A stretch of DNA of 64,000 bases from Amoebophrya sp. A120. Taxonomy: Eukaryota; Sar; Dinophyceae; Syndiniales; Amoebophryaceae. Of the stretch, positions 1-10,232 are shown in pieces. Location: positions 4,113,709 to 4,177,708 of the forward strand of contig CAJINV010000006.1 of assembly GCA_905178155.1 (NCBI GenBank), written 5' to 3'. The position numbers and the translations under genes are program-made. Under the pieces are notes generated by a model. The model was not told the DNA's origin. It saw nothing but the letters and a program-made list of their open reading frames with translations, and made no database searches. The number at the start of each line of letters is the position of its first letter. Positions within the stretch are counted from its first letter, which is position 1.

Positions 1-481
1 TGAATTTCTCGTAGTCCGTGAAGTACAGGTACACTTCAGCCGCGTATTGAACTAGGAAGAGAAACCCGAGGAGCCGGTGGGACAAAAATTTCTTCTGTAG
101 GAAAAACAGGTTGGTAATTGTGTACGGAAAGCGGAGAACCATGCGAAGGATGTTTTTAGAAGTTGTACCAGAGCTGCTAGAAGTGGAAGATGTAGTTGTT
201 GAGGACCTCCCTAGTGCCGCTGGTTTCGAGTTGGTTACTTGCTCTGCGTCGTCCTCGACTTTACAGCTACTTCCAACGGTTGATGTAGCACAACTGCGGT
301 CGACCAGACCATCTTCTTGTGTGCAGTTCCTCGGTGTGCTCAAGGTCGAGTTTGCGGCACTGGAGGCTGTCGTGCTGGGGTATTTTTGTTCCACGGTGTC
401 TACTACTAGGCCGGCTCCTTCCGCCTTGCCGCGGGGCGCGGCTGCGGAGGGAGAAGTAGAGGTGGATGCGAGGACAGTCAT
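1..481 (-). CDS. Partial gene, 3' end beyond window; unknown protein
   Basis: An open frame on the minus strand runs from ATG at 481-479 off the left edge (160 codons visible). An in-frame TAG lies a short way upstream, which supports this start or a splice acceptor nearby. The first ~110 residues are Ser/Thr/Ala-rich low complexity (a run TTTSSTSSSSGTTS). They are followed by a well-structured segment, LRFPYTITNLFFLQKKFLSH, then a hydrophobic stretch (LLGFLFLVQYAAEVYLYF) that may be a membrane helix. I do not recognise the family. The plus-strand frame at 111-509 overlaps it antisense and I regard it as a shadow. The strand agrees with every other gene in the window. Confidence 0.55.
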   Translation of the reverse strand, partial: MTVLASTSTSPSAAAPRGKAEGAGLVVDTVEQKYPSTTASSAANSTLSTPRNCTQEDGLVDRSCATSTVGSSCKVEDDAEQVTNSKPAALGRSSTTTSSTSSSSGTTSKNILRMVLRFPYTITNLFFLQKKFLSHRLLGFLFLVQYAAEVYLYFTDYEKF

Positions 482-648
482 TGCAGCTTTATTTGTGTTG
501 TGGTCCTAGTGGTACGGCTTCTATGGACGTCGAAATTCCCAGCCAACTGTATGTTGGTGGTTTTGTAGAATGCGGCGCAATTCCTCCATACACAAGTGCT
601 GCAAATTTTTTCAAAAAGCTCGCGCCCTTCAGCAAAGAAATTCATCAT
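478..648 (-). other. Possible upstream exon or short ORF, unknown
   Basis: A 56-codon minus-strand frame starts at ATG 648 and contains NFFAEGRELFEKICSTCVWR, which looks protein-like. Its stop TGA overlaps the ATG at 481 (ATGA). It could be an upstream exon of the gene at 1-481 joined by a splice I cannot place, or a chance frame. Confidence 0.25.
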
Positions 649-699
649 CTCCAGGCGACCTCTCCGTCACTCGCGGCTCAAAATCGTGAGTGGTCGGCT

Positions 700-2300
700 C
701 AGATCTAACCAATGATCAGGATCTATAACTCGCTCCAAACCTCGCCTCTCGTGTTATTTCCTTGTGCTCGGCGGGGACAGATTTCCCTTGCTCCGACGGC
801 CCGCCGACACACGACGGAGCCAACTATATGGCGCAGGACCCTCACTCCGAACAGGAACAACGGGAACGGCAGCAGGCGCCCAAAGTAAGTAAAAAAGCGA
901 CTGCCGCCCGAGCATCTTCTACTTCTTCAGTCCGTGAGCCTCCAACTTGGGTGCGTAAGTTTCTTTGCGTCGTCCGTTCCGCCGAGACTGGCGGCCGCGT
1001 GCCTTCTTGCATGCAGCGCCACCACCGGCCACTCAGCCCGGCGGGCCAACCAAAGGGCCGCCGGCCGACAAGCCAGAGCGGCCAAAACCAACCGCGCGCC
1101 CTGGCGGGCCAAGTAGGAACGAGTCCGCGCGCCCGCAGCACAGCCTGGTGGCGCGGGGGCCCCACGAAACCGGGCAGGGAACAGGGGCCACAACCCCGCG
1201 CCCAAAGGGCTGCAAGGAGGGCCATGCGCGCGGCCCCTGCCCCCCACGCTGCATTATGCGAAAAGGGGCGGCAAACGAACGCGGGCGCGTGGGGAGCGAG
1301 CACACAGGCCCGGCCGCGCCGGCCCGCCGTGCTGCGGCGCACTGAATTCTTCCAGCTCTGGGCGTCCTCGCGTCCCCCGCGTCCTCGTGCGGCAATAGGG
1401 CTGAGCGCCGGCGCGTTCGCCGGCGGCAGACGCGGGCCTGGTGCTGGCGCCGGCGCGTCCAGACAGGCTGGCCGCTGCAGCAGTCGAAGACAGAGAGCGC
1501 CGCCGCCGGCCAGCCCGGCGCCGTCACTGACAGAGGACAACACCCCGGCCGCGCCGTTCCTTTCGCCTTGCCGCGCAGGTCTCCCACGGGGGAAAACGGA
1601 GGACGGGGAAGCAGCCACTTTCCTTGTGTTTGTGACAGAAGAGCTGCAACGAAATTAAAGTACCCCAATCGGCCTAACAATGAAAATCCCGCCTTGTTTC
1701 GTCTTCATGGAACCTGTCTTCCTTCAGCCTGGTCGAGTAGAAAAGACGCAACTAGACCCAAGACTACTACATCATCACCCTGCACTCTCCGAATAAAACC
1801 ATAACTTTATCTCAGCACAGTGACAGCCCGGCGGCGAGTGAAAATAAGTACGCGTCTCTCTACTTCGTTCTGCCAAAATTGTATACAGACAAAACCAAAC
1901 GGTCACAAAGCTGAAACGAGCAACCATTATTGCCTGCAAGACTTATCCGGCCCTGCAGGAGTGGCAACATGTCGCCCAGGAGACCACTCAGTGGACGTCT
2001 GCCGTTCTACGAAAAAGAAAAACGCCAGTCCGTCCGACCGGCCACACTCTCACCAGACAGCAGCCGCGCACCAGATTTCAACACATTTTTGCGTAGCACA
2101 CGAAAAAGGCCGGCGCCGGCTTAAGGCGTTCCGCCACATCTACTTCAATGGGAGAAGCATAGTACACTGCGCGGGGGCCTCTACTGCTTCATTGCATTTG
2201 CATTCTAATATTCTTATAAACCTACGACTATATTAGCGGTGTAAAAAAAAAGTCACTGCGTGATCCCGCCTGAAATGATGACTTAAATCTATTCGAGGCA
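700..2300. other. No supported gene; GC-rich stretch at about 1000-1620
   Basis: Between about 1000 and 1620 the sequence is strongly GC-rich and gives overlapping open frames on both strands (up to 298 codons). These are Arg/Pro/Ala-rich with no recognisable domain, as expected for GC-rich non-coding DNA. No introner TIRs were found. The rest shows nothing I can name. Confidence 0.4.
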
Positions 2301-2322
2301 GTAGTCCCCTCATGATTGCACT

Positions 2323-5300
2323 CTAGGTAGTAGTCCCCCCTAGGATTAATATCCTCTTCCGTCTTGCACTTCGTTGCTTGGATTGTTTTCCGTAACCGCC
2401 CCAGATATCGGGCTTGTCCAAGCAGGCCTCCACAAGTTTCACATAGTCTTCGTCCCCCTCCACCGTCATGATATCTCTCCAGGACCTCAAATCCTGCTTG
2501 AACCGTTCGCACTTATCAAACATGAACTCCACATCTTTCAACTTCGCCACATATGAACTGCAAAAGTATCGTAGAAGTAGTACAAATTGCATTACAAATT
2601 TGCTCAGCATTACAAATGGAATTTGTAATGCGGATTTGCCTATAAGCAAAAAATTTGTGATGCATAAAAGCAATTAGTACGAGTACGATACTTTTGCACA
2701 GGATACCACATTCCAATCTTTGATATCCTGATTGAAATTCTCGCACCCCGCAAACATCCCCTATCAAAATGAAAAATTCCCCCTCCCCACATCAAAAAGG
2801 GAAATTTGTGATGCTGATTTGTGGCCACAAATCAGCTTTGTCATGCTAGAAGGCAAATAAAGATGCGGACTGTAGTGCTGGGTTGCGTGGGAAACAAGCC
2901 TTGCATCTTCAGCATGACAGGAGGCAGCTGGAACAAGTGGGAAACAGCGTGACAAATTGCCTGCAGACGAGACCACGACTGCGCCTCTTTGCCTTCTAGC
3001 AATACAAGTCGATGTATGCACTCAGATACAGCATGACAAGTTTCGTTTTCGATATGGGGAGGGAAGATTTTTCCTCACGATATCCCCCGCATCGTGGTCA
3101 CGTTGGAAACGTCCCAATGCTTCAGCTTATGGAAGCGTCAGGACTGAAATCGTCAAAGTTGAAATAGTTTGTGATGCATGAAATGCAACCCACAAAATGC
3201 CTCTCTTGCAGAGTAGGCTAGGGAAGCAGATTGCAAGCCTGTTGAGGGGTAGAAATAGAGCTGCTAAAGTTGCATGACGAAAGGCGTCTTCCTTACCGAA
3301 ACAGCATGACAAACTGGATGTAGGCACCACCAAAATTTATCATGCACCACTTGAGAGCTGGGCTGTGACTGGACTCCATTTTATGCATGGCAAATTATTT
3401 CAACTCGGTCGATTTCAAACCTGACAGATCCATACAGCTTCCGGTCGAAATACGCACACCCGAGAAACATGCCGGCCATGTTCGTAGCACCCGAAACGTC
3501 CCACGCACTGTATGACCTGCTCAAACGTTACAATCTCAAACGTTACAATAGAGTCGGGAAATCTGTGATGCAAGAAATGCATGATCTAGCCAACTCTCAT
3601 AGGACTGCGCATGACAAGTTCCGGAGTCCCACACCGCACTACAATCTGGCGAAATTTGTATTGCAGAAAGTGGAACGGTCTACGAGTCTGTAATGCTCAT
3701 GATGCAAGACAAGTCCCAGATTCTATTGTAACGTTTGAGATTGTAACACCTGAGCGGGTTATACACTGATATCGCTGTTGAAGTAGCTCGTTTCAACATC
3801 ATCGGGATTATTCAAACGGGGATACCAGCGAGCAGTAGAACTGAAGTTGGGAAAGCGCGAGAAGAGAGCGGAAAAATCTTGTATCAAATGTAAAAATGTC
3901 TGGGTCTGGAAGATTGTGAGACTTGTCATGCATATTTCGGATCACGCAAATGGCGTCTGATGCAGGCAAAAGCATCACAGGTTCTGGGCACGTCTCATGA
4001 TGCCTGTCCCGCATGAGAGACTTCCTGCTTCCGTGCGAAGAAGTGGACAGCTTTTGGCGCTCATGCAACACAAATTTTTGTGTGTTCCAGAGTTTGCATC
4101 GCAAGTTCCAACTCTTCCAGACCCAGACATTTTTGCAATCCATATCTTGGATGGCACTGCAATCCCAAATTCGAATCGGCCCGTAGAGCTCTTCGGCTTC
4201 CATATCAAATGCAAAAATGTCTGGGTCTGGAAGATTTCTAGAGTTGTCATGCATATTTCCCATGATCCGTGTCGTCTGGAATGCAGGACCTAGCATGACA
4301 GATTCTGCCAGATCCCTATCATGCTTACCCTGCATGAGAGACTGCCTCGCGATTAGGTCAAAAGTGGACAGCTTTTGATAATCATGCAACACAGATTTTT
4401 ACATGATTCAGATTTAGCATGACAAGTTGCTTTGTTCCAGACCCAGACATTTTTACAGTCGATATTCCAATTGCGTTCGCGAAACTTCTTTGGAACGGTG
4501 AAAAGTCCGGTTTCGCGTGTCCAGGTAGGGGAGTAGGATCCGGTTTAGAATATTCCGACTGGGAACCGGATATCACACCAAAGAGTGTTAACGTTAACGA
4601 AATTTGGCATGCAGGAATGCAGGATAAATGATGCCCAAATACAAATTTGTATTGCATAGCATGCATGATAGCGAAAATTTGTCATGCATGACTGCAGTGC
4701 CCCAAAACCGTTAACGTTAACACTTTTTTGCTCGATACCGGATCAAAGGTCTTGATGAAGAATTTCAGATTGAAATAATGAACAACTACTTGTTCATCTA
4801 CATCCGCACTGTTCATCTTCCGCTCCTCCTGATCGACGACGTGTGCTGGCCTACTTTCGTTATGATTTGTTCCCACGTGGGCGGAAGTACTAGATGTAGA
4901 AAACGTAGAAGAAGATGGTGGAGAATTTTCAAAAACGTAGTTCCGCTTCTTGTTTTCCCGGTCGATGTTCTCTGAATAGTTAGCCAAGTACCGTTTCACC
5001 GTTTCCGCTACCACAGAGTCTATTTTTTCCTGGTCTACCTTGGTCCTCGAAGCTGATGAAGATGAACACGTAGTTTCCCTCACCACGCGCATGATTTCTT
5101 TGTCCTGCTTCATTTCCTGTTCGAGGAGAAAGCTCAACGCGTTTTGGCTCGGCGTGGCGGTAACGACATCTGGGTTTGCTTCATCCACAGTCCGAACAGC
5201 GTGGTTGTATCAAATGTAAAAGTATCTGGGTCTGGAAGAATGTCATGCTAAAAATGAAGCAAGCAAAAATCTGTGTTGCATGAGTACCAAAAGTCGTCCA

Positions 5301-8115
5301 GTTTTGACCAAGTCGGGCGGGAGTTTCTCATGCAGAATAAGCATGAGAGAGATTGATCGCACAGAATGTGTCATGCTAGGTCCTGCATTCCAGACCTCAT
5401 GGGTCATGGAAAAGCTGCATGACAAGTCGCCTTCTTTCCAGACCCAGACATTTTTGCATTTGATAGGTTGTTAGCCGCGACGATTTTCCAGGAGGTTCTT
5501 GTCGACTCCTGTTTCGCTGCACAGTTAATCTCCCCGGTCGTGCTACTGCTACAACTACCCGCTGAAAATAAATCTTCAGGTCGTCGTGGAGAGGACAACA
5601 TCACGCCTTCTACGTCTTCGGAGTGAACATTCGTCCCGTTCTTGGATGTTGAACGATGGTTGGAATAAACAGATGAGTTGCATGCTTGTTCGGCTGCATT
5701 TCTTGTCGTCGCGGCCACGGTAGAAGAAGAAGTACTTGAAGCAGTTGCTCTTATCGTAAGGAAAAACCCCCCCTCCCCATATCAAGAAGCTACTTCTCAG
5801 AAAATTTGCAATGCTGATTTGTGGCCACAAATCTTTTTGTCTTGCAAGCAGGCAACTCTACAGTCTCCGCCGCATTATGCGGACGGTTTGTGATGCTGCT
5901 TGGGCTAAAGCATAGACATTTGTGATGCTAAGCGTCCACGTCAGAAGCTCGGTACTCAGGCACGGCATATGCCTGCAGTCCTCTACTGCAAGACAGCTCT
6001 GATTTGTGTACGGAAATCCAGCATCAGAAACTTCGTTTTGATATGGGGAGGGGGGATTTTTCCTCTCAATAGTTCTGCCGCTATCATCAGACTCGATCAT
6101 CAAAATGACGTTTTCCCAGAATATCAAATTTAAAAATATCTGGGTCTGGAAGATTGCAACTTGTCATGCTAAATCTGCAGCATGCAAAAATCTGTGTTGC
6201 ATGATTACCAAAAGTAGTCCAGTTTTGACCAAGTCGGGAGGTAGTTTCTCATGCAGGATAGGCATTAGAAAGGTCTCGCAGAATCTGTCATGCTGGGTCT
6301 CGCATTCCAGACCTCATTGGTCATGAAAAACCTGCATCACAAATCTTGCATTCTTCCAGACCCAGACATTTTCACATTTGATACAGAACACGGGCCGCCG
6401 ACGGTGGGACAGCTCTCGCGGAGGTCGGGCGGGTTGTAATTCTTCAACACTAGAACAAATGACACCAGGCGTGGCCGTGGTCCCGCGACCTCCATGGTCT
6501 GGTACAGCAGTGCGGAGTTTTCCGGATCGTCCGCCGGGGAGATCTCGGTCAAGCCCTTCTGCACGTTGTTGATGAAGCCCATCAGCTGCACAATCCGCTC
6601 CTCGACGTAGCTGTGCAGGTACATCGAGTACTTCTCCTCCCACTTCGCGACGTACTGCACCAGGTTGATCTTCACGGGCTGCGAGTTGATGCGCAGCCAG
6701 TGGATGTCCACCGGGGTTTTCGTCCCCGCAATTTCCTCTTTCAACCGCTTGAATCGCGTGATCTGCTCGTCGAACCTATGCAATGTAAATTTCCCGGACA
6801 TGTACAAAATGCATGACAAATTCCGCTAACTTGCAGTGTCCAACTTGTCATGCTAGACTAGGATTGAAGGCAAGTTTTGTCATGCAGAGACTTCTGCATT
6901 TGTACGTGTACGAGAAATTTCCTGTGGATAGAACCGCTCGAACGGCGGGATCTTGGGGCCCATGTCGATGCCGGCCGTGTCCATCAGCGTGTGGAAGTCC
7001 ATGCCGTCCTCCACTTCCGGGTTCACCAAGTCCTTCGCGCCGTCCAGCAAAAAGTCGGCGAAGGTCTCTTCGAGGGATTCCTTCCACAAAAAGCTGTGCT
7101 GCATGAACGTCTGCCGGTAGTCGATGCACTTCATCTCCGTGTTGTCGATCAGCTCGAACACGAGAGACAACAAGCATTGCATCTGAAATATCAAATGTAA
7201 AAATGTCTGGGTCTGGAAGGTTGGAACTTGTGATGCTAACTTTACACTCTAAAAAAATCTGTATTGCATGACCAGCAAGAGAGGTCTCGTTTCTGCTACG
7301 CGGGGAGGGCATTTGTCATGCGGAGTAAGCAGCAGGAAGCCCTCTAAAAATCTGTGATGCTAGGTCGTGCATTACAGACATCCTGGGTCGTGCACAATAT
7401 GCATGACAAGTTTCAGAATCTTCCAGACCCAGACATTTTTGCATTTGATATGAAAGTGCTCCTTCATCTCGTTCAGGTAATCCCCGGTACCGGTGTCCAA
7501 ACGTGGCATGGTGACCGCCGCCATGGCGAAGAATTCAGAACAAATGACACCAGGCGTGGCCGTGGTCCCGCGACCTCCATCTTCTTCCTCTTCTCTTCCA
7601 AGTAGCTCATTAGATGAATTCTGCCTTCCGTAGGAGCCATCCTCTACTTCGGTCCTCCGCAGTTCCGTCACCCGCCGGGCGATGGCTTTTCGCAAGGCCA
7701 AAATCGTGGTCCTTTCCGCGTCGAAGGCGATAGAGTCGTCGTCGAGGGCCGAAGGAGTAGTATGATCGTCTTCTGCCCCGGGAGACGGCCCGGCACAAGA
7801 ACCTAGTACCGCGGGGACACCTTCCTTATAATTTTTATTTCCTCGTACTACGATTGATTCTTTATCCTCGTGCGGGAACGGGAACCGTAGCGGCTCTCCC
7901 GACAGCGCGTTGCGGATGGATAAGTAAAACACGAGTTTCCTCCTGTCGCGACTCTGCACGCTGTCTGTTCTCTCCTTTGTTTGTTCTTGTTCCCGCCCTG
8001 CGGGCCGCTTCTTGAATGCAGTAATTATGCTCCTTTTTTTTTCCTGCTTTTTCGGATCACTATTTTTCAGAACTTCTTGATCGTGGTCCACTTTTTCTTC
8101 ATCCTCTGCTACCAA
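2323..8115 (-). CDS. BspA-like (DUF285) repeat protein, split by many introners
   Basis: After removal of each introner plus one TSD, the exons form one frame: 8115-7537, then 6495-6384, 6121-6072, 5751-5466, 5207-4738, 4570-4465, 4202-4145, 3881-3764, 3510-3435, 3127-3083, 2761-2706, 2551-2323. The N-terminal half is low complexity (Ser/Thr/Glu-rich). The C-terminal part has at least four DUF285/BspA-type units with the pattern W-DVSxxTxM-xxMF-GC-xxF, for example SAWDVSGATNMAGMF, KHWDVSNVTTMRGMF, GCENFNQDIKDWNV and EFMFDKCERFKQDLRSW. Introners interrupt nearly every repeat. Such repeats are common in surface and secreted proteins of microbes and protists; the role here is unknown. The tail is basic (KQRSARRKR). 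A dynein fragment with 44-bp flanking repeats sits inside (see 6496-7536). The 5' start is uncertain because 8.1-11.05 kb is duplicated. Confidence 0.7.
2552..2705. mobile_element. Introner, family D
   Basis: TIR TATGAACTGCAAAAGTATCG at the left and its inverse at the right (ACGATACTTTTGCACAGGATA). TSD CCACA on both sides. Removal joins NV to AKLKD in the DUF285 region in frame. Confidence 0.9.
2762..3082. mobile_element. Introner, family B
   Basis: Ends TATCAAAATGAAAAATTCCC and the inverted GGGGAGGGAAGATTTTTCC...GATA. TSD TCCCC. Removal joins TTMRG to MFAGC in frame. Confidence 0.9.
3128..3434. mobile_element. Introner, family F
   Basis: Ends TATGGAAGCGTCAGGACTG and inverted CCTGACAGATCCATA. 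TSD CAGCT. Removal joins DRKL to KHWD. Its interior is related to the 324-bp tandem repeat at 8109-9080. Confidence 0.88.
3511..3763. mobile_element. Introner, family G
   Basis: TIR TATGACCTGCTCAAACGTTA with the inverse TAACACCTGAGCGGGTTATA. TSD CACTG. The only copy of this family in the window. Removal joins NSDIS to AWDVS. Confidence 0.85.
3882..4144. mobile_element. Introner, family A
   Basis: TIR TATCAAATGTAAAAATGTCT and inverse; TSD TCTTG. Removal joins AIQD to FSALF in frame. Confidence 0.9.
4203..4464. mobile_element. Introner, family A
   Basis: TIR as in family A; TSD TTCCA. Removal joins SRTQLE to AEELYGP in frame. Confidence 0.9.
4571..4737. mobile_element. Short introner, E-related (family H)
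   Basis: Ends TATCACACCAAAGAGTGTTA and inverse, followed by the palindromic motif GTTAACGTTAACG. TSD CCGGA. Removal joins KTFDPV to PSRNIL in frame. At 167 bp it is short; its ends resemble family E. Confidence 0.85.
5208..5465. mobile_element. Introner, family A
   Basis: Family A TIRs; TSD GGTTG. Removal joins VAANN to HAVRTVDEANP in frame. Confidence 0.9.
5752..6071. mobile_element. Introner, family B
   Basis: Family B TIRs (CCCCCCCTCCCCATATC / GGGGAGGGGGGATTTTTCC). TSD GCTCT/GTTCT, one mismatch. Removal joins SGRT to TASST. Confidence 0.88.
6122..6383. mobile_element. Introner, family A
   Basis: Family A TIRs; TSD CAGAA. Removal joins RRPVF to WENVILM in frame. Confidence 0.9.
6452..6495. 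repeat. 44-bp direct repeat, left copy
   Basis: Identical to 7537-7580. It begins AGAACAAATGACACCAGG and ends CGCGACCTCCAT. The host frame reads GGRGTTATPGVICS in both copies. It flanks the dynein fragment like a long target duplication. Confidence 0.9.
6777..6930. mobile_element. Introner, family I
   Basis: TIR TATGCAATGTAAATTTCCCG with inverse AGAAATTTCCTGTGGATA. TSD GAACC. It lies inside the dynein fragment; removal joins PPFERF to DEQITRF. Only copy in the window. Confidence 0.87.
7189..7450. mobile_element. Introner, family A
   Basis: Family A TIRs; TSD TGAAA. Inside the dynein fragment; removal joins NEMKEHF to QMQCLLSLVF in frame. Confidence 0.9.
7537..7580. repeat. 44-bp direct repeat, right copy
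   Basis: Identical to 6452-6495 over 44 bp; see the dynein fragment entry. Confidence 0.9.
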
Positions 8116-9080
8116 CCTTCGGAACGAGAGAGGCGTGAAATAAACTGAGGAAAATGCCTGTCTTGCAGAGTAGGCAAGGGAAGCAGATTACAAGCCTGTT
8201 TCGGGGTAGAAATAGAGCTGCTAGAGTAGCATGACAAATGGCGTCTTCCTTACCCAAACAGCATTACAGACTGGATTTCGGCTCTAGTTACATTTGCCAT
8301 GCGCCGCTTAGAAATTGGGCTTCCATCTGGTATCGATTTTATGCATTACAAGTTATTTCAACTTTGTCGATCTCCTAGGCAGCATGATCTCGCGAGGAGG
8401 AGGAACAGGAAAGATCTAGTATGCAACCACTGCTACCAACCTTCGGAACGAGGGAGGCGTGAAATGAACTGAGGAAAATGCCTGTCTTGCAGAGTAGGCA
8501 AGGGATGCAGATTTTAAGCCTGTTTCGGGGTAGAAATAGAGCTGCTAGAGTAGCATGACAAATGGCGTCTTCCTTACCCAAACAGCATTACAGACTGGAT
8601 TTCGGCTCTAGTTACATTTGCCATGCGCCGCTTAGAAATTGGGCTTCCATCTGGTATCGATTTTATGCATTACAAGTTATTTCAACTTTGTCGATCTCCT
8701 AGGCAGCATGATCTCGCGAGGAGGAGGAACAGGAAAGACCTAGTATGCAACCACTGCTACCAACCTTCGGAACGAGGGAGGCGTGAAATGAACTGAGGAA
8801 AATGCCTGTCTTGCAGAGTAGGCAAGGGAAGCAGATTACAAGCCTGTTTCGGGGTAGAAATAGAGCTGCTAGAGTAGCATGACAAATGGCGTCTTCCTTA
8901 CCCAAACAGCATTACAGACTGGATTTCGGCTCTAGTTACATTTGCCATGCGCCGCTTAGAAATTGGGCTTCCATCTGGTATCGATTTTATGCATTACAAG
9001 TTATTTCAACTTTGTCGATCTCCTAGGCAGCATGATCTCGCGAGGAGGAGGAACAGGAAAGAACTAGTATGCAACCACTG
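8109..9080. repeat. Three tandem 324-bp units derived from an F-type introner
   Basis: CTACCAACCTTCGGAACGAG recurs at 8109, 8433, 8757 and 9081, an exact 324-bp period with very few substitutions. Each unit carries a short exon-like piece (reading SVHFTPPSFRRLVA) and about 250 bp closely similar to the interior of the F introner at 3128-3434. The 68-codon frames on the minus strand are by-products of the repeat. Confidence 0.9.
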
Positions 9081-9121
9081 CTACCAACCTTCGGAACGAG
9101 GGAGGCGTGAAATGAACAGAG

Positions 9122-9207
9122 GGTTCTTGTCGACTCCTGTTTCGTTGCAATATTGATCTCCCCGGTCGTGCTACTGCTACAACTACCCGCTGAAAACAAA
9201 TCTTAAG
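9122..9207. repeat. Duplicated exon piece (copy of about 5494-5578)
   Basis: About 85 bp beginning GTTCTTGTCGACTCCTGTTT match 5494-5578 with a few differences. Segments of the BspA-like gene have been copied into the duplicated 5' zone. Confidence 0.8.
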
Positions 9208-9720
9208 GTCCGGGTCCCCCGACAGGAAACGTTGTTCCGGGCCTCCCGCACAGGAAAATTGTAGGCCTCTCTGAGCCGCGGAAAGTTTCGGGCCGAGAGG
9301 CCAGCTAAGGTGCATCCGGGACCCTTGCATGAGAAACGGCAGGCCCCCCGTGGCGTGGGAAAGTTCAAGGCGAAGGCGAAACAGAGCCCAGGGCGCAGTA
9401 TTTCTCTCTCTTGCCAGGAGCTCGACAACCCCAGGGCCGCCCCCCCGGCGTGCCAGTCCCTGCCTCCCGAAGGTGAAGAAAACTCTGGAGCCCCCGCCGA
9501 GGCGGGAAAACATAAGCCTCCCGTGGGGAGAAAATTGTGGCCCGGCCGGCAGGGGAATCCAATTGGTTCCTGGATTCCGGGAAGACAATGCCCCGGGCCT
9601 TCCGGAAGGGCAAATTCCGGGCCTCCCGGGCATGAATGTGACGGCGCCCCAGGACGCAAAAGCCTCGGGGCTCCCCGGCGCAAAGGCTGTAGACGTCCCC
9701 AACCCCTCAATCCATCACTG
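9183..9720. repeat. GC-rich degenerate short tandem repeats
   Basis: A run of loosely repeated units of about 30-35 bp of the type GGCCTCCCG...GGGAAA. The long frames on both strands here (up to 212 codons) are Pro/Gly/Arg-rich and I attribute them to the repeat. Confidence 0.6.
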
Positions 9721-9965
9721 TGCATCAGTCGTTCGGTGCGCCTGCCTTGGTCCAACAACATCACGAGCGATAGATTTTTGCTCGATGAACTCTACTCGCG
9801 AGAATGGAAGAACGCACGGCCGGTGATGCGTGGACGCGCCGAATATGCATGGCAATGTTGCGCGGGCTATGCGTGGCGCAACATATTTTTACTCATGTTT
9901 ACGCGGGCTACGCGTGGCATTTAGCTACCAACCTTCGGAACGAGGGAGGCATGAAATGAATTGAC

Positions 9966-10232
9966 GCCCCATTCCAGAGTTGTATATGCAAAATGGCATG
10001 CCTAAAATGTTTCTCATGCGCAGCCCCATGGGAGACATTTTGTCATGCTATCTGGAAGTTTGTGATGCTGCAATCAGGATAAGGTAGTCGATTTGTCATG
10101 CGGCTGCACTACCTGCCCAAACAGCACTGCACTACGAGTCTAAACTTGTTATGCGAAACAGCCAAAACTTGTTTTTTTGTGTAGCAAAATCACCATCTTG
10201 ACTCTGGGGTGGGGACGTTTTTCCATATGATA
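9966..10232. mobile_element. Introner, family C, left end lost
   Basis: The right TIR is intact (ACTCTGGGGTGGGGACGTTT...GATA) and the interior matches family C, but the left end retains only CCAGAGTTGT. It interrupts the duplicated 5' coding segment after ERTDS. Confidence 0.75.

Larger units (their letters stand above)
6496..7536 (-). pseudogene. Captured dynein heavy chain fragment (DHC_N2/linker region)
   Basis: With its two introners removed, this segment encodes about 230 contiguous residues of a dynein heavy chain N-terminal/linker region. Diagnostic pieces are FFAMAAVTMPRLDTGTGDYL, FELIDNTEMKCIDYRQTFMQ, TPVDIHWLRINSQPVK and YVAKWEEKYSMYLHSYVEER. A full dynein heavy chain has over 4000 residues, so this is only a piece. 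It is bounded by perfect 44-bp direct repeats (6452-6495 and 7537-7580). Reading through shifts the frame and hits a stop soon after, whereas the host gene continues correctly if the fragment plus one repeat copy is skipped. I infer a captured fragment, not an active motor gene. Confidence 0.75.

Noticed and set aside
111-509. Plus-strand frame of 132 codons
   Set aside because: Antisense to a better minus-strand frame with structured sequence.
762-1680. Long frames on both strands in GC-rich DNA
   Set aside because: Arg/Pro/Ala-rich, mutually overlapping, no domain; typical of GC-rich non-coding DNA.
8375-8905. Two nearly identical 68-codon minus frames
   Set aside because: Products of the 324-bp tandem repeat and largely introner sequence.
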